Of a stretch of 64,000 bases of DNA, positions 32,318-41,850 are shown piece after piece; the first letter of the stretch is position 1; every line of letters starts with the position of its first letter. Source of the stretch: Neofusicoccum parvum (Eukaryota; Ascomycota; Dothideomycetes; Botryosphaeriales; Botryosphaeriaceae); contig CP087217.1 of NCBI GenBank assembly GCA_020912385.1, forward strand, positions 2,101,527-2,165,526, written 5' to 3'. A program made the translations under genes and the position numbers. Below the pieces are notes generated by a model. It was not told the DNA's origin and ran no database searches. It worked only from the letters and a program-made list of their open reading frames with translations.

Positions 32318-33331
32318 TTAGTGGGTTCGACAGTTGTCGTTGTAGCACGCTGTCCAGCTTAGGGAGTCGTGGTTGTTCAGCTGTCGTGCTGTTACCGTAG
32401 TTTCTCGGTTTACCGCGGAGGAGTTCTTCTCCTTTCGGTTACGCGGGTTTTGCGGGCAGTTATGGCCGTATTTCCAGTCTTTACCGCAGTGGATGCAGAG
32501 CTTATCCTTAAAGCGCTGCTTCTGTTCTTCTGTCCACTCTGGGCGTGGGCCTCGGCTTTTATTGTTCCTGTCCTTGCCTTGGCGTGGGTTCTGGTTGTTT
32601 CCTCGGTTGACGTTATTAATTTCCATGGCGTCTCCTCCTTCCTGCGTATGTCTTGGGCGTGCTGGCCGCGTTGTGTTGGCTGGGTAGTGCTCGGAGCGTC
32701 TTTCCCAGAAGCGGTCGTCGAGTCGCCTAGCGAGTTCGATCATGTCGTCGAGTTTTTCAGGGTAGGAATGGAAGGCCATGGCGTCTTTGATATTAGGCTT
32801 GAGTCCCTTGTAGAAGTGGTCCCTTTGTGCTTAGTCTGACCATCCTTTAAGGAAGGCGGCTGCCTGCCTAAAGTTGGAGGTATAATCGGCCACTGACCCC
32901 TTCTGTTGGATTCCTATGATCTTCTGGGTTGCTTGTCGGACTTCATCGACGTCGTTGAATGTCCGTTTTAACTGAGCCACGAATTTGCCGTAGTCGTTGA
33001 ACATATCCTTAGTAGTCTGGGACTGTGCTGTCTTGGGTTTGTGGAGATGTTCGTTGAGATAGGGTTCGAACTATCGTTCTGCCGTTCCGCGTAGGTAGGT
33101 TGAGGCGAAGAGGACCTTGTCTTCTTCATACTTAAATTGGTCGCTATAGATCCTGATATACCGTTCGAGCTGGGATATGAAGCCTTGTAGCTTCTGACGG
33201 TTCCCGTCGAAGGTATTAGGGTTTCTGATTTTGACCTTGCGTGCCCTTAGTGTTGCCTATTCTTCTTGGAGCTCTTGGAGCTGTTCGAGGCGGCCTTCGA
33301 GAGCCTTGATCGTGGCGACGAGATGCTCCAT
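32318..33331 (-). pseudogene. Gypsy-B gag with zinc knuckle, stop-interrupted
   Basis: The start MEHLVATIKALEGRLEQLQE is at 33331 and opens with a coiled coil. Capsid-type motifs follow (FDGNRQKLQGFISQLERYI, VLFASTYLRGTAER). A zinc knuckle CIHCGKDWKYGHNC lies at about 32440-32500. TAG stops occur near 33256, 33073 and 32834, where Gln or Trp is expected. The last 153 codons are open. Confidence 0.85.
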
Positions 33332-33550
33332 TGTTGGCTGTGGGGCTGTTATATTGTCGTCCTGCTTGTCAGTTCGCTTTTGCAGGGATATACTTCTCTT
33401 TCCTAATTAGGTTTAGTTTGGTACGGGTCGATCTGCTCGAGGCTGTCGACCTGTCCTGTTTTCTTGGCGCTAACCTTCTCGGCGGACCTTCTTGGCGGAA
33501 CTTGAGCGCCAAGACGGTCTGTCCTTCTCTTGTAAGGAGGGTGGTCAAAG

Positions 33551-34022
33551 TGTAACGGAGTGCCTTCTGCTACTCGACTTCGGAGTCGTCGGGTAGGAGT
33601 TGGGTAACCGAAGGGTTTACCTTGAGGACAAGAGTGGGTAAGGATAAGCGAGGAGAGAAGTGGGATATTCACGTGAGGACTGGAATGCACGTGATAAGAC
33701 TCGTTACTAGTAATGAGTGAGATTACTACTTTAAGTTGACTATAAAGGGTCAAGTATCTAGCTAAGTGAGTGTGCTTATATACTATAGGAAAGCTATGAC
33801 AATCTGGATACCCCTCGTGGATATAGGGGTTGGATGGCCCTTGTGGATATAAGGGTTGGATGGCCCTTATGGATTTGAGGGTTGGATCTGTTCTGATCCA
33901 ATGTGGGTCCTTGTGGAGCCGCACGTGGTACAGCACGTGATATCTTCCTTGGCGTTTGTTCTTGCGCCCGTTATTCGCGCTTCCCGTCTTCCCTCACTTT
34001 CGTCGGACTGGGGTTCGTAACA
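33551..34022 (-). repeat. Gypsy-B 5' LTR (472 bp)
   Basis: Upstream LTR for the minus-strand element. It differs from the other LTR mainly by CpA-to-TpA or TpG-to-TpA changes. The adjacent internal bases do not begin with TGG on the element strand, so the primer is not obvious. Confidence 0.93.
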
Positions 34023-34342
34023 GTAAACTACTATAGATAGCCTACCCTGTATGGACCCGTAAGGGAGCTAAATCGGGATGAAAATAAATTTATTTATTTA
34101 TTTATATAACTATATAGATAGATAGATAGATAGATAAATTCATTTCTTCCCGATATAGCTCCCTTACGGGTCCATGCGGGGCTGGCTATCTGCAATTATT
34201 TTACATGAGGGGGAAAACCATGTTCACCAGGCAAAAACCCCTCCTCTCTACTCAGGTATGTCTTCCTCTCCTTATTCCGTTTTTCCTGTTTACCAGTAGT
34301 GGCTGCTGTGGCAGCCCTTCATTCAATCGCTAGTGTACCCTT

Positions 34343-37300
34343 TCAGTCTTCGTACCAGTCCTCCTGGTAGTCCTCCTGGTGGTCCTCCTGATGGTCTTCC
34401 TGGTGATCCTCCTGGTGGTCCTCCTGGAACATTTCCCTGGCTAGGCTGAACTGGTTTAGAAGCCCCGTGCGCAGGAACCATACTGTCGCTGCCTTAATCC
34501 CCTTCTTTGTGGAGAGGAGGGAGTGGTAGTCTGTAGTTCCCGCCTCTTGTAGCATTTGTGCCCTTCCCTGCTGGAAGTGGTGGCAGAAGAGAAGGATGTG
34601 CTTTAGGGTCTGCCTCTGCCACCCACACGGGCAGGCTGGGCTGGGGTGTCCCGGTACCTTGCGTCTGAAGAGAAAGTCCTCCAGTCCAATATTCTCTGTA
34701 CGTAGTAGGATGGCGATTGTGCTGAGTGGTTTAGATAGCTCCTTGTGTAGGTCTCTAAGCCTTGGGGTCCAATCCGTGTTCAGGGCTGCTGGCTTGTTTC
34801 TTCTTTCTTGATTGATATGCGTGGTCCATTGCTCCCTCCATATTTCCTTAAATGCCATGTGGATTCTGGCTTTCTCAGGGAGCTTCCTGGTGTTGGGTTT
34901 GCTGCTTTCTATAAGGGAGTTGATTCTCTTGTGAAGTCGTACTCTCCTGGCTGGGCCAGCTGCGCCCTTAGCCTTTAGCACCGCTTTGGCTATGTCCTTG
35001 ATGTCCTGGCATGTCCTCTCTGTTACTTTAGCTACCGGATTCTCCTTGGCGCGGAGTGCCTGGGTGAGGGCAAGTCCATCCAGATATAGTGGGAGAGGGG
35101 GGATTCCTGTTTCATGTTCTAGGACTTTGGTGTTGGTGGATTTATACGCTCCAGAGATGTTGCGGAGGCACGTGTTCTGGATCTTTTCTAGTGGTTTGCT
35201 TGCCGTTTTACGCCATCCTGGGGTTCCCTCTGGGGTATGCCACACCCCACAGCCGTAGGTGAGGACTGGCCTGACTACTGCTGTGTAGATATGTCGAGCT
35301 TTCGCGAAAGAGGCCCCCCAGGTGGATGCTGCAAGCCTGGATAGAGAGGTATACTGTTTAGCAGCCTTTGTGGCAGTTTCCTTTATGTGGGGTCCCCATC
35401 GTAGTTTGCTGTCTACGTGAATTCCTAGGATCTTTACTGTTGGTTCCGGTTTTCCTCCAAATCCTGGGATGCGGATTTTTGCATTCATATTGAATTTCTT
35501 TGGCCTTCTTGTGAAGTGAGTAAGGTGGTACTTGTCGGGTGCAAATGTTGATCCGTGGGTTGCCGCCCATTGTATGCATGTTTTATTCGCTTCCTCTAGC
35601 GTTCTGCAGTTTTGCTCTGTGGATCTACTAAATGTAAGGATGTTGGTGTCATCAACGAATCCTAGGGGAAATGTGCTGCCCCTGCGTAGCTTGGTAAGAA
35701 GGTTGGAGGCGAAGAAGAGGTAGAGAATTGGAGATAATGAGGATCCTTGTGGGATACCATTTGAGGTTTTAATTGGCGGGCTGGTAAAGTCTCCAAAGGA
35801 TAATTGTGTGGTGCGGTTCTGTAGAAAGGAGCGGGTGAATCTCTCTATCCAGACTGGTAGCCTTGCCATTCTAATATTGTGGAGGAGCCTCTTGTGGGAG
35901 ACCCGGTCGTATGCCCCGGTTATGTCCAGGCTAAGTACTGAAGCCACCAGTCTTTGGTCCTGTGCCCAGACTGTATGGATTTGTTCCGTTAGGAGGTTAA
36001 GTGCTACTACAGCAGATCTGTTTCTTCTTGCACCCATTTGTAGGTCAGGGAGTAGGCTATACATCTCAGTTGCCTGGGAGATCCTATCCGCTACGATTTT
36101 CTCAAGTAGTTTGCCAAGCGTGTTGAGTAGGGCAATTGGTCTATATGCCTTAGCTTTGGTGTAGTCTTCTCTTTGTGGCTTCTTTAGGACAACTGTGGTT
36201 GAGCACTTGAACTGTCTAGGGTGGTAGGAGAGTGTGAGGCATCCCTGGAATACGTTGGTGAGGGGCTTTACTAGTGTGTGCGCACACTGTTTTAGGAATC
36301 TATTAACTATTTTGTCTGGGCCTGGCGCCTTATCGGGGGGAAGCCGCTTGATGGCATTAAGGATTTGTTCCTGGGTGAGATCCTGGACTATTTCTACCGG
36401 TTCTGGATAGATGGTTCCATTGATATCGGAGAGATCGGCGGCTTCAGGAGGAGGGAAGAACTGGTTTACGAGGATTTCTACCTTGGAGGGGTTGTCATAA
36501 CGCAGGACCTGGTCTGTCCCTTGTAGAGGTGGGAATTGCGGCGGGGCCGGTGGTTCTAGTGCTTTAGTTCTGGCCCACTTCGCCAGTTTCCAGATTGCTG
36601 AGGGGTCGGCGGTAATTTCTGCTACTGTTCTTCGCCATGCTTTTGTTCTGTCTCTTCTAATTTGTCTTTTCTTTCTGTTGACGGTAGTTTGATACGCAAT
36701 CCAATCTTCCTCCTTTCCTGTATTGGTCCATTTTCTTCTAGCTGCTCTAGCCTGGTGGACTAGCTCTGAGCACTCTTTTGTCCACTGGATAGATGCCCAG
36801 GGTGAGGGTTTTGCAGCTGGGATGGTTTCCTGGATGGTGTCCTGAATGGCCTTCTGTATCTGTTCGACGGCGGCGTCTAGCTCTATCTCAGTGCTTGGTT
36901 GGCTTGTTCTGATGCTCCTAAGCTTCATCTGGAGTGTTATGTTTACCTTCTTCCAGTCCGCTTTTTTCCATTGAGGTCTTGGAGTTTGGGGGAGTGTAGG
37001 TGTTGGGGTGACGTCGAGTGTTGTGAGAATAGGTAGGTGGTCAGATGATGACTCTAGTTCATAGCTAACTCCACAGTTTATAATTCTTTCCTCTATCCAC
37101 TGGGAAGTGAAGATGAGATCTAGAGTGCTTTCACTATTACCTCTTCTTCTGGTGATAGTGCCTCTTGGGAGGGCTAGGTTTAGGTTTACTGCAGTTGCAG
37201 TTTCGATTAGGTGATTCGCAAGAGTATAGTGTGTAGGGGAGGTAATACCTCCCCAGAGGGGGTGGTGGAGATTAAAGTCTCCGAGAAGGATATGTTGCCC

Positions 37301-37699
37301 CTGCATAGCAAGGGCTCTTGGCAGAATAGATAGGGTCCCTAGTTCCGTGCTTGTGTGGGTAGAGGGAGGGTTGTAGTAGTTATGGATGTGGATAACGTTG
37401 GTTGCAGTGGTAAGGGAGAGGGTAATGAGGTCTGGAGAGTGGATTGTCGTCTGCCAAGATTCTACGGCAATGGCCTTGCTTACGAAGAAGCAGGTCCTTG
37501 CTATTCCTTCCTGGGGGAAGATTGTGTGGTAGGCCGGGTGTTTTACTGTTGTTTTTGTCCTTGGGTTCCTCCATGGCTCCTGGATTGCGAGGATGTGGTG
37601 GGCTGTTGGACTGATATCCTGAAAGAGTGGGAGCATTACCCCCTTTGCACTTTTATTTACGTTGTACTGTAAAATCGAGAGGTAGCTTGTGTTTATCAT
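34343..37699 (-). CDS. LINE-A ORF2: AP endonuclease + reverse transcriptase, intact (1118 aa)
   Basis: Nicks target DNA and copies element RNA by target-primed reverse transcription. The AP-endonuclease domain spans about residues 1-235 (SILQYNVNKS, LLGDFNLHHPLWGG, SSDHLPILT). The RT domain spans about 440-760 (DKAPGPDKIVNRFLK, SLDITGAYDRVSHKRLL, GIPQGSSLSPILYLFFA, GFVDDTNILTF with the catalytic FVDD). A C-terminal Cys/His segment (CPCGWQRQTLKHILLFC) follows near residue 1045. The end is a tandem Gln-Glu-Asp-His repeat. I see no RNase H domain, unlike LINE-B. The start ATG overlaps the ORF1 stop in TAATG. Confidence 0.95.
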   Translation of the reverse strand: MINTSYLSILQYNVNKSAKGVMLPLFQDISPTAHHILAIQEPWRNPRTKTTVKHPAYHTIFPQEGIARTCFFVSKAIAVESWQTTIHSPDLITLSLTTATNVIHIHNYYNPPSTHTSTELGTLSILPRALAMQGQHILLGDFNLHHPLWGGITSPTHYTLANHLIETATAVNLNLALPRGTITRRRGNSESTLDLIFTSQWIEERIINCGVSYELESSSDHLPILTTLDVTPTPTLPQTPRPQWKKADWKKVNITLQMKLRSIRTSQPSTEIELDAAVEQIQKAIQDTIQETIPAAKPSPWASIQWTKECSELVHQARAARRKWTNTGKEEDWIAYQTTVNRKKRQIRRDRTKAWRRTVAEITADPSAIWKLAKWARTKALEPPAPPQFPPLQGTDQVLRYDNPSKVEILVNQFFPPPEAADLSDINGTIYPEPVEIVQDLTQEQILNAIKRLPPDKAPGPDKIVNRFLKQCAHTLVKPLTNVFQGCLTLSYHPRQFKCSTTVVLKKPQREDYTKAKAYRPIALLNTLGKLLEKIVADRISQATEMYSLLPDLQMGARRNRSAVVALNLLTEQIHTVWAQDQRLVASVLSLDITGAYDRVSHKRLLHNIRMARLPVWIERFTRSFLQNRTTQLSFGDFTSPPIKTSNGIPQGSSLSPILYLFFASNLLTKLRRGSTFPLGFVDDTNILTFSRSTEQNCRTLEEANKTCIQWAATHGSTFAPDKYHLTHFTRRPKKFNMNAKIRIPGFGGKPEPTVKILGIHVDSKLRWGPHIKETATKAAKQYTSLSRLAASTWGASFAKARHIYTAVVRPVLTYGCGVWHTPEGTPGWRKTASKPLEKIQNTCLRNISGAYKSTNTKVLEHETGIPPLPLYLDGLALTQALRAKENPVAKVTERTCQDIKDIAKAVLKAKGAAGPARRVRLHKRINSLIESSKPNTRKLPEKARIHMAFKEIWREQWTTHINQERRNKPAALNTDWTPRLRDLHKELSKPLSTIAILLRTENIGLEDFLFRRKVPGHPSPACPCGWQRQTLKHILLFCHHFQQGRAQMLQEAGTTDYHSLLSTKKGIKAATVWFLRTGLLNQFSLAREMFQEDHQEDHQEDHQEDHQEDYQEDWYED

Positions 37700-39195
37700 T
37701 AGTTTCCTTCCATCTCTGTGTCTGCCTGTAGAGTGGTAGGTATTTCCACCTGTATGTGGGGGTCTTCCTGGTTCTCGACCTCGGCTGCGTGTTGGGAGCT
37801 GTTAAGCCCTGGCTTTCTTCTCCTGGGTTCCTCTTCCCTTATTCTCTTCCGGGACCCTACCAGGGTCCATCCATTCTGTGTTGGCTTTTGGGCTGCTTGG
37901 GGTTGTTCCCTGTAGTTTCCTGGCGCGGCCAGTCGAGCTTGAGTTGCTCTAGCCTGGTGGGCCTTGCGCGCTGAGCATAGGTTACTCCAGGCTGTATGTT
38001 TTTGGGAGCAGTTTGCACACTGCGTTTTCTCCTTTCCGCACTCTCTTGTATCGTGGCTGCCTGCACACTGACCGCACTTTTGTTCTTTCCTACAGTGGGT
38101 GGCAATGTGGCCATATGCCTGGCACTTGAAGCATTGGGTTACTGTAAAGTTCGCACTATAGTACTCTGCTGTGTGTAGGGCAAAGTTGCAGATTAGTCCT
38201 TTAGCTATAATCTGGTTGGCTATCTCAGGGTCTATGGTACTGAGGATGATTGCGGAGTGTGTTTTCCCTTCTGGGAGCTTCTTCTTCAGCCAGGCTAGCT
38301 TGCTAATGTGCAGTCCTGGATGCAAGACCAGGTTTTGCTCCTGTAGGGCCTTGGTGGCCTGGGGATCCGTGGTGTTAATTCCCTTGACAGGGACGTTGTG
38401 GACCAGTACTGAGTATAGTTGTTGATTTGGGCGGACCTCGTTTCCGAGTCCAGTGGTCCACTCCTGGTCCTGGAGAAGGGCTGTCCTTGTTTGTGTGTCC
38501 GGAACAAAGATCCTGATATCCCCACTAGGGAGCTTTCTAGCAGCGAGTACCCTTTTACAGGCTAGGCCTTTTCCTGCCTGGATCTTTTGAATGATGGCTT
38601 CGTTTGGGAGATTTGCTACTTCCTGTCTGTTTGCTTCATCTGGAAGGTGGAGGGTGATTTCTGTGGTGGTGGGCGGGGTGGGAGGCTTTGGGGCTGTTTG
38701 GGCTGCGATGTGTGCCCAGCTTGGGCTAGTTGGTGTAGGCGCTGCCTGGATACGGCTGACTGTTTTCTGGACCTGCTTGACTTCCCTTAGGATATCCTTC
38801 AGGTTTGGTTCCTTGGCTGCTGCCTCCTGGCGGAGGGTAATGTGGTCCTGGAAGATTTCCTTGGCGGCGCCGAGAAAATTTTTTATCTGGCTGTTGAGGG
38901 CTGAAGGTCTACCAGCAATTGTCTGGAGGGCTTGTAGGATGGCATCTGCTGTTGTGGCAGCTCTCTGGACATATTCTACGCTGATTTGGCCACGCTGCAG
39001 GCTTTTAGGTGTCTGCTGGGGGCGGGTAGAGGTGGGTACTGGGAGGGGTTGTTCAGCCCTTTCCATAGTCTCAATTCCAACCACCACGTTGCTGCAGCTG
39101 CTGGGAAGGGTGTTGCTAGGGTTTTGAGGCCTGGAAGAGCCCCTAGGGGTTTCTTCCGTAGCCGTAGCTTGAGGTCGGATTTTTGGTATGTTCAT
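37699..39195 (-). CDS. LINE-A ORF1: zinc-knuckle RNA-binding protein, intact (498 aa)
   Basis: Nucleic-acid-binding chaperone-like protein of the element. A coiled-coil/low-complexity N-terminal region is followed by a central domain (about 175-340) and three CCHC-type knuckles: CFKCQAYGHIATHC, CGQCAGSHDTREC and CANCSQKHTAWSNLC (about residues 355-410). An Arg/Glu-rich basic tail follows. The first ATG is used here because it lies just inside the element's 5' end. The stop TAA shares a base with the ORF2 ATG, which suggests termination-reinitiation coupling. Confidence 0.92.
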   Translation of the reverse strand: MNIPKIRPQATATEETPRGSSRPQNPSNTLPSSCSNVVVGIETMERAEQPLPVPTSTRPQQTPKSLQRGQISVEYVQRAATTADAILQALQTIAGRPSALNSQIKNFLGAAKEIFQDHITLRQEAAAKEPNLKDILREVKQVQKTVSRIQAAPTPTSPSWAHIAAQTAPKPPTPPTTTEITLHLPDEANRQEVANLPNEAIIQKIQAGKGLACKRVLAARKLPSGDIRIFVPDTQTRTALLQDQEWTTGLGNEVRPNQQLYSVLVHNVPVKGINTTDPQATKALQEQNLVLHPGLHISKLAWLKKKLPEGKTHSAIILSTIDPEIANQIIAKGLICNFALHTAEYYSANFTVTQCFKCQAYGHIATHCRKEQKCGQCAGSHDTRECGKEKTQCANCSQKHTAWSNLCSARKAHQARATQARLAAPGNYREQPQAAQKPTQNGWTLVGSRKRIREEEPRRRKPGLNSSQHAAEVENQEDPHIQVEIPTTLQADTEMEGN

Positions 39196-39215
39196 GTTTT
39201 TTTTATAACTATATA

Positions 39216-39570
39216 TAATAGTATATAATAGTTTACTTTAGCTTTTAATAGATCTACTATAGCTTTCTAAATAGTCTACTCCTACTTGGTTTAAGCCTTA
39301 GCTATAGTAGAACTATTAAAGAAGACTATTATTTTATCTAAAATATTAGATTAAGATAAATAGCTTTACCTAGTATAAAACTATACTAAAGTAATATATA
39401 TTTAAAACCTTATAGATTCTTTAAAGAAGACTAAGCCTATATAGTTTTTAGAACTATAATTCCCGGAACTTACTAAGCTAAGAGAAGACTAGGTAATTAT
39501 TATTAGAGCTTAACCTTAGGATAATTACTGAAAGGTTTATTACGCTATATACATTAAGCTAAGACTTAGT
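39216..39570. repeat. TpA-rich, RIP-eroded repeat relic (right half)
   Basis: Same composition as 19476-19985, and contiguous with it before the LINE-A2/A3 and gypsy insertions. No ORF or recognisable family. Confidence 0.6.
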
Positions 39571-40684
39571 AGTGCGTTGGAAAAGAGGTGCGTTGAGTGG
39601 TTTCCACCCGCCGCAAACTCCGCAGTTAGAACTCGAACCCAAATCGCACCCGAACCCAACCAAACTTCACGAGGACCTTCGGATCACCCTCTCGGAGCTT
39701 AGTTTCCATCTGCATCCGAGTCCGCCTACTAGGCGTAGAGTTATCCTTCAGTGAAGGGAGTCCTATCACTTCTCCTTTCCTCCTCATCGGCTTGCGCAAA
39801 TTTTCGCGTCTGTGCACGAAAAGTTGCCGAACTACCCGCCCGAGTTAAGAAATAAGCCACGTGACTCATCTCTTACTCAATCCCACTCTAAGGCACTTTG
39901 TCCGCTTCTGAGGAGTAAACGGACAGGAAAAACCCTCGTACAAGCCCGGGTTATTTTGTTTACGGCTTCGTTTATACGAAACAAGAGCCGGTGATTTTAT
40001 TAAAGTCTTCTCCTAGTCTACTTTCCTAGTCCGTGCCCGTTTTCCTTATAAAAGAGCTTGGAAATCCATGGAAATACCCACCGGAGACCCTAAACCCGGG
40101 GAAGTAGGGGAACAACGCCCCTACCCTTCCTAGAATAATAAAGCTGGTATCCCGCCTATCCCTATAGATGAGGATATCGATCTTCTAGACGCCCCTGCTA
40201 CCCCTAACCGAGAAGGCTCGAAGGTATCCTACCAAGGATACCTTGAGCCCCCACCAAAAGGATCGCCGGGTAGGTTAGGGTTGAGGGTAGGATACCTTGA
40301 GGCCGAGGGGGTAGGATACCTTGATGGTGGAACGCTCGGATCGGCGTCAAACTTGACCAAGTTGTAGAGCTCGATCTTGCGATCACTTTTTATATACAGC
40401 TTATTAGAAACGAGTCGCTACATCACAAGATATCCAGCACTTAGGGTAACTTAGGGTAAGTTTGATGGGGTGGAAATGATCCGTGCGTACAGCAGGGGGT
40501 GGTGTAGCAGAAATAATAATAATCGTGCAGCAGGCGATCCGTGCGGGCCGGCCGGTTAGGAGGGGGAGAAGAAGAAGCAGCCAGCTAGCTAGCCAGCCAG
40601 CCAGCCAGTTCACAGTAGTAGTAGCAGCCAGCTTCGCGCATACTATTATCAATCATTTCCCCCCCACATACACCCCACTACCAG
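39571..40684. other. 5' flank of the first OrsD-family copy
   Basis: About 1.1 kb with no supportable gene. It holds a CCCTAACCGAGAAGG motif (about 40203-40217), degenerate GGTATCCTAC/GTAGGATACC inverted units (40220-40330), a TTTTTATATA box (40387-40396), TTAGGGTAACTTAGGG (about 40440-40457) and (CCAG)n runs (40570-40605). The same element types, in the same order, precede the copy at 55176. Confidence 0.6.
40387..40396 (+). promoter_or_regulatory. TATA-type element, conserved between OrsD-family copies
   Basis: GATCACTTTTTATATACAGC corresponds to GACCACTTTTTATATGAGCC at 54931-54950. Both lie roughly 240-300 bp upstream of the respective start codons. Confidence 0.5.
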
Positions 40685-41709
40685 ATGGCCGAACTAACAG
40701 CGACCGCTTACTTCTATTACCAGGCACAGTACCGGCTCGCGGTCTGCAAGGAGTGCAGGCACGCGGTCTGGCCAGACCAGGTAGAAGGCCACTTGCAGGG
40801 CAAACACCACCGGGTAGGCCGGAAGCAGGCGGAGTTGATTGGCAACGAGGTTAGAGGCTGGCATGGCTTAATCACATTCCCCGGCGAGCTGGAGGTACCA
40901 GCGCGAGTTGGCCAGCCCATCGCCGAGCTACCACTGTATGAGGATGGGCTTCTATGCCGCTTGGAGCCAGGGAAGTGCGGGCATATCTATCGCAATAAGA
41001 AGGACATGAAGAACCACTGGAGCAGGGAGCACAGCTGGTCTATACTAAGCCGAAAGGGGGGGTCAGGCAAGAGCAAGGAAGAAGCAGTGGAGAGGCGGTT
41101 CTAAGAGGCAGTAAAGCAGGTCCACTACCAGCGCTTCTTCCCCAGCCGCCACGGCTCGCAGTACTTCGAGGTGTGCCAGCCAGACGAAGCGCAGGAAGAG
41201 CGGGAAGAGCGGGAAGAGCAGGAAGAGTAGGTAGACCCAGGCCAGCAGGGCGGAGAGCAGCTGTGGTAGCAGGCGTGGAACAAGGCAAACCAGAACTGGG
41301 AGGAGCTGGAGAAGCGGGCGCGGGCCACCATCGAGGAAGGGGAGAAGGACGAGGTCAGCCCATGGCTGGACAGAACGCAGTGGCTGCCGTATCTGGCGCG
41401 GCTGGACCGCGACGATCTGCTAGCGTCGGTTAAGGAGCCCAACACCAACCCAGACAGGCTAGAGGAGCCGGCGGCAGCGGCCATCTGGAAAGCCATAGAC
41501 GAGGTTGCGCGCATCAGCCAGCAGGCGGTAACCCAGCAGGTCGGCATATTCATCCGCATGGAGCTGATAAGGACGGAGAAGCACCAGAACCGGTACCACC
41601 CGCTGCAGCCGTACATGGAGGAAAACGCGGTCGCGGACAGGTCGAGGGCGTGGAAGCAGGTGCTGATGTTCTTTATTAGAACATAGCAGTAGGAGCATGA
41701 CTGGAGAAG
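40685..41709 (+). pseudogene. Truncated OrsD-family copy (N-terminal part only)
   Basis: Closely matches the first third of the 55176 protein: the N-terminal C2H2-like finger (CKECRHAVWPDQVEGH...KHH), a second finger (CGHIYRNKKDMKNHWSREH), RFF..RHGSQYFEV and the block from WLDRTQWLPYLARLDRDD to WKQVLMFF. The frame is open for 139 codons and then broken by TAA at 41102 and TAG near 41228, 41267 and 41685, which replace Gln codons of the longer copy. A Cys of the QVYCQRF motif is Tyr here (TpG to TpA). Homology stops just before the LINE-B target site. The recombinase and helicase parts are absent. Confidence 0.85.
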
Positions 41710-41850
41710 CCTAAGATATATGGATTGGATTGGATTGGATTGGTCTAATCAGGCTACGATGTCTTCTGTGGAGACATAAGAGCCATCCTATATACATTAC
41801 CGCGCCTTTCATTCGTCATTGCCTTGCCTCACTTCTCAGCCCAACTCCGT

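Larger units (their letters stand above)
26701..34022 (-). mobile_element. Gypsy-B: Ty3/gypsy chromodomain retrotransposon with antisense gene, defective
   Basis: 7.3-kb element read from the minus strand, with 472-bp LTRs (TGTAACGG...CGTAACA on the plus strand) and TSD GTAAA at 26696-26700 and 34023-34027. Gag, protease, RT/RNase H, integrase and chromodomain are recognisable but interrupted by stops. LTR differences are 12 transitions and no transversions. A sense-unrelated ORF runs antisense next to the 3' LTR. Confidence 0.95.
19986..34116 (+). mobile_element. LINE-A copy A2, 5'-truncated, split by two gypsy elements
   Basis: Three blocks join into one LINE-A 3' end: 20000-20206, 26078-26700 and 34028-34102, ending in (ATTT)n. 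The outer target-site duplication TATATAACTATATA is at 19986-19999 and 34103-34116. The first junction (after ATAAG) and the second (after GTAAA) each restore continuous alignment with A1 and A3 once a gypsy element and one TSD copy are removed. Only the end of ORF2 and the 3' UTR are present. Confidence 0.9.
34117..39203 (-). mobile_element. LINE-A copy A3: intact Tad-like non-LTR retrotransposon
   Basis: 5.1-kb element with both ORFs open, a 3' UTR ending in (ATCT)n at about 34117-34140, and the target-site duplication TATAACTATATA at 34105-34116 and 39204-39215. The left TSD copy is also the right TSD of LINE-A2, so A3 entered exactly where A2 had ended, in the opposite orientation. Only about 8 nt precede the ORF1 ATG, so the 5' end may be truncated within a longer leader. 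Confidence 0.92.
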
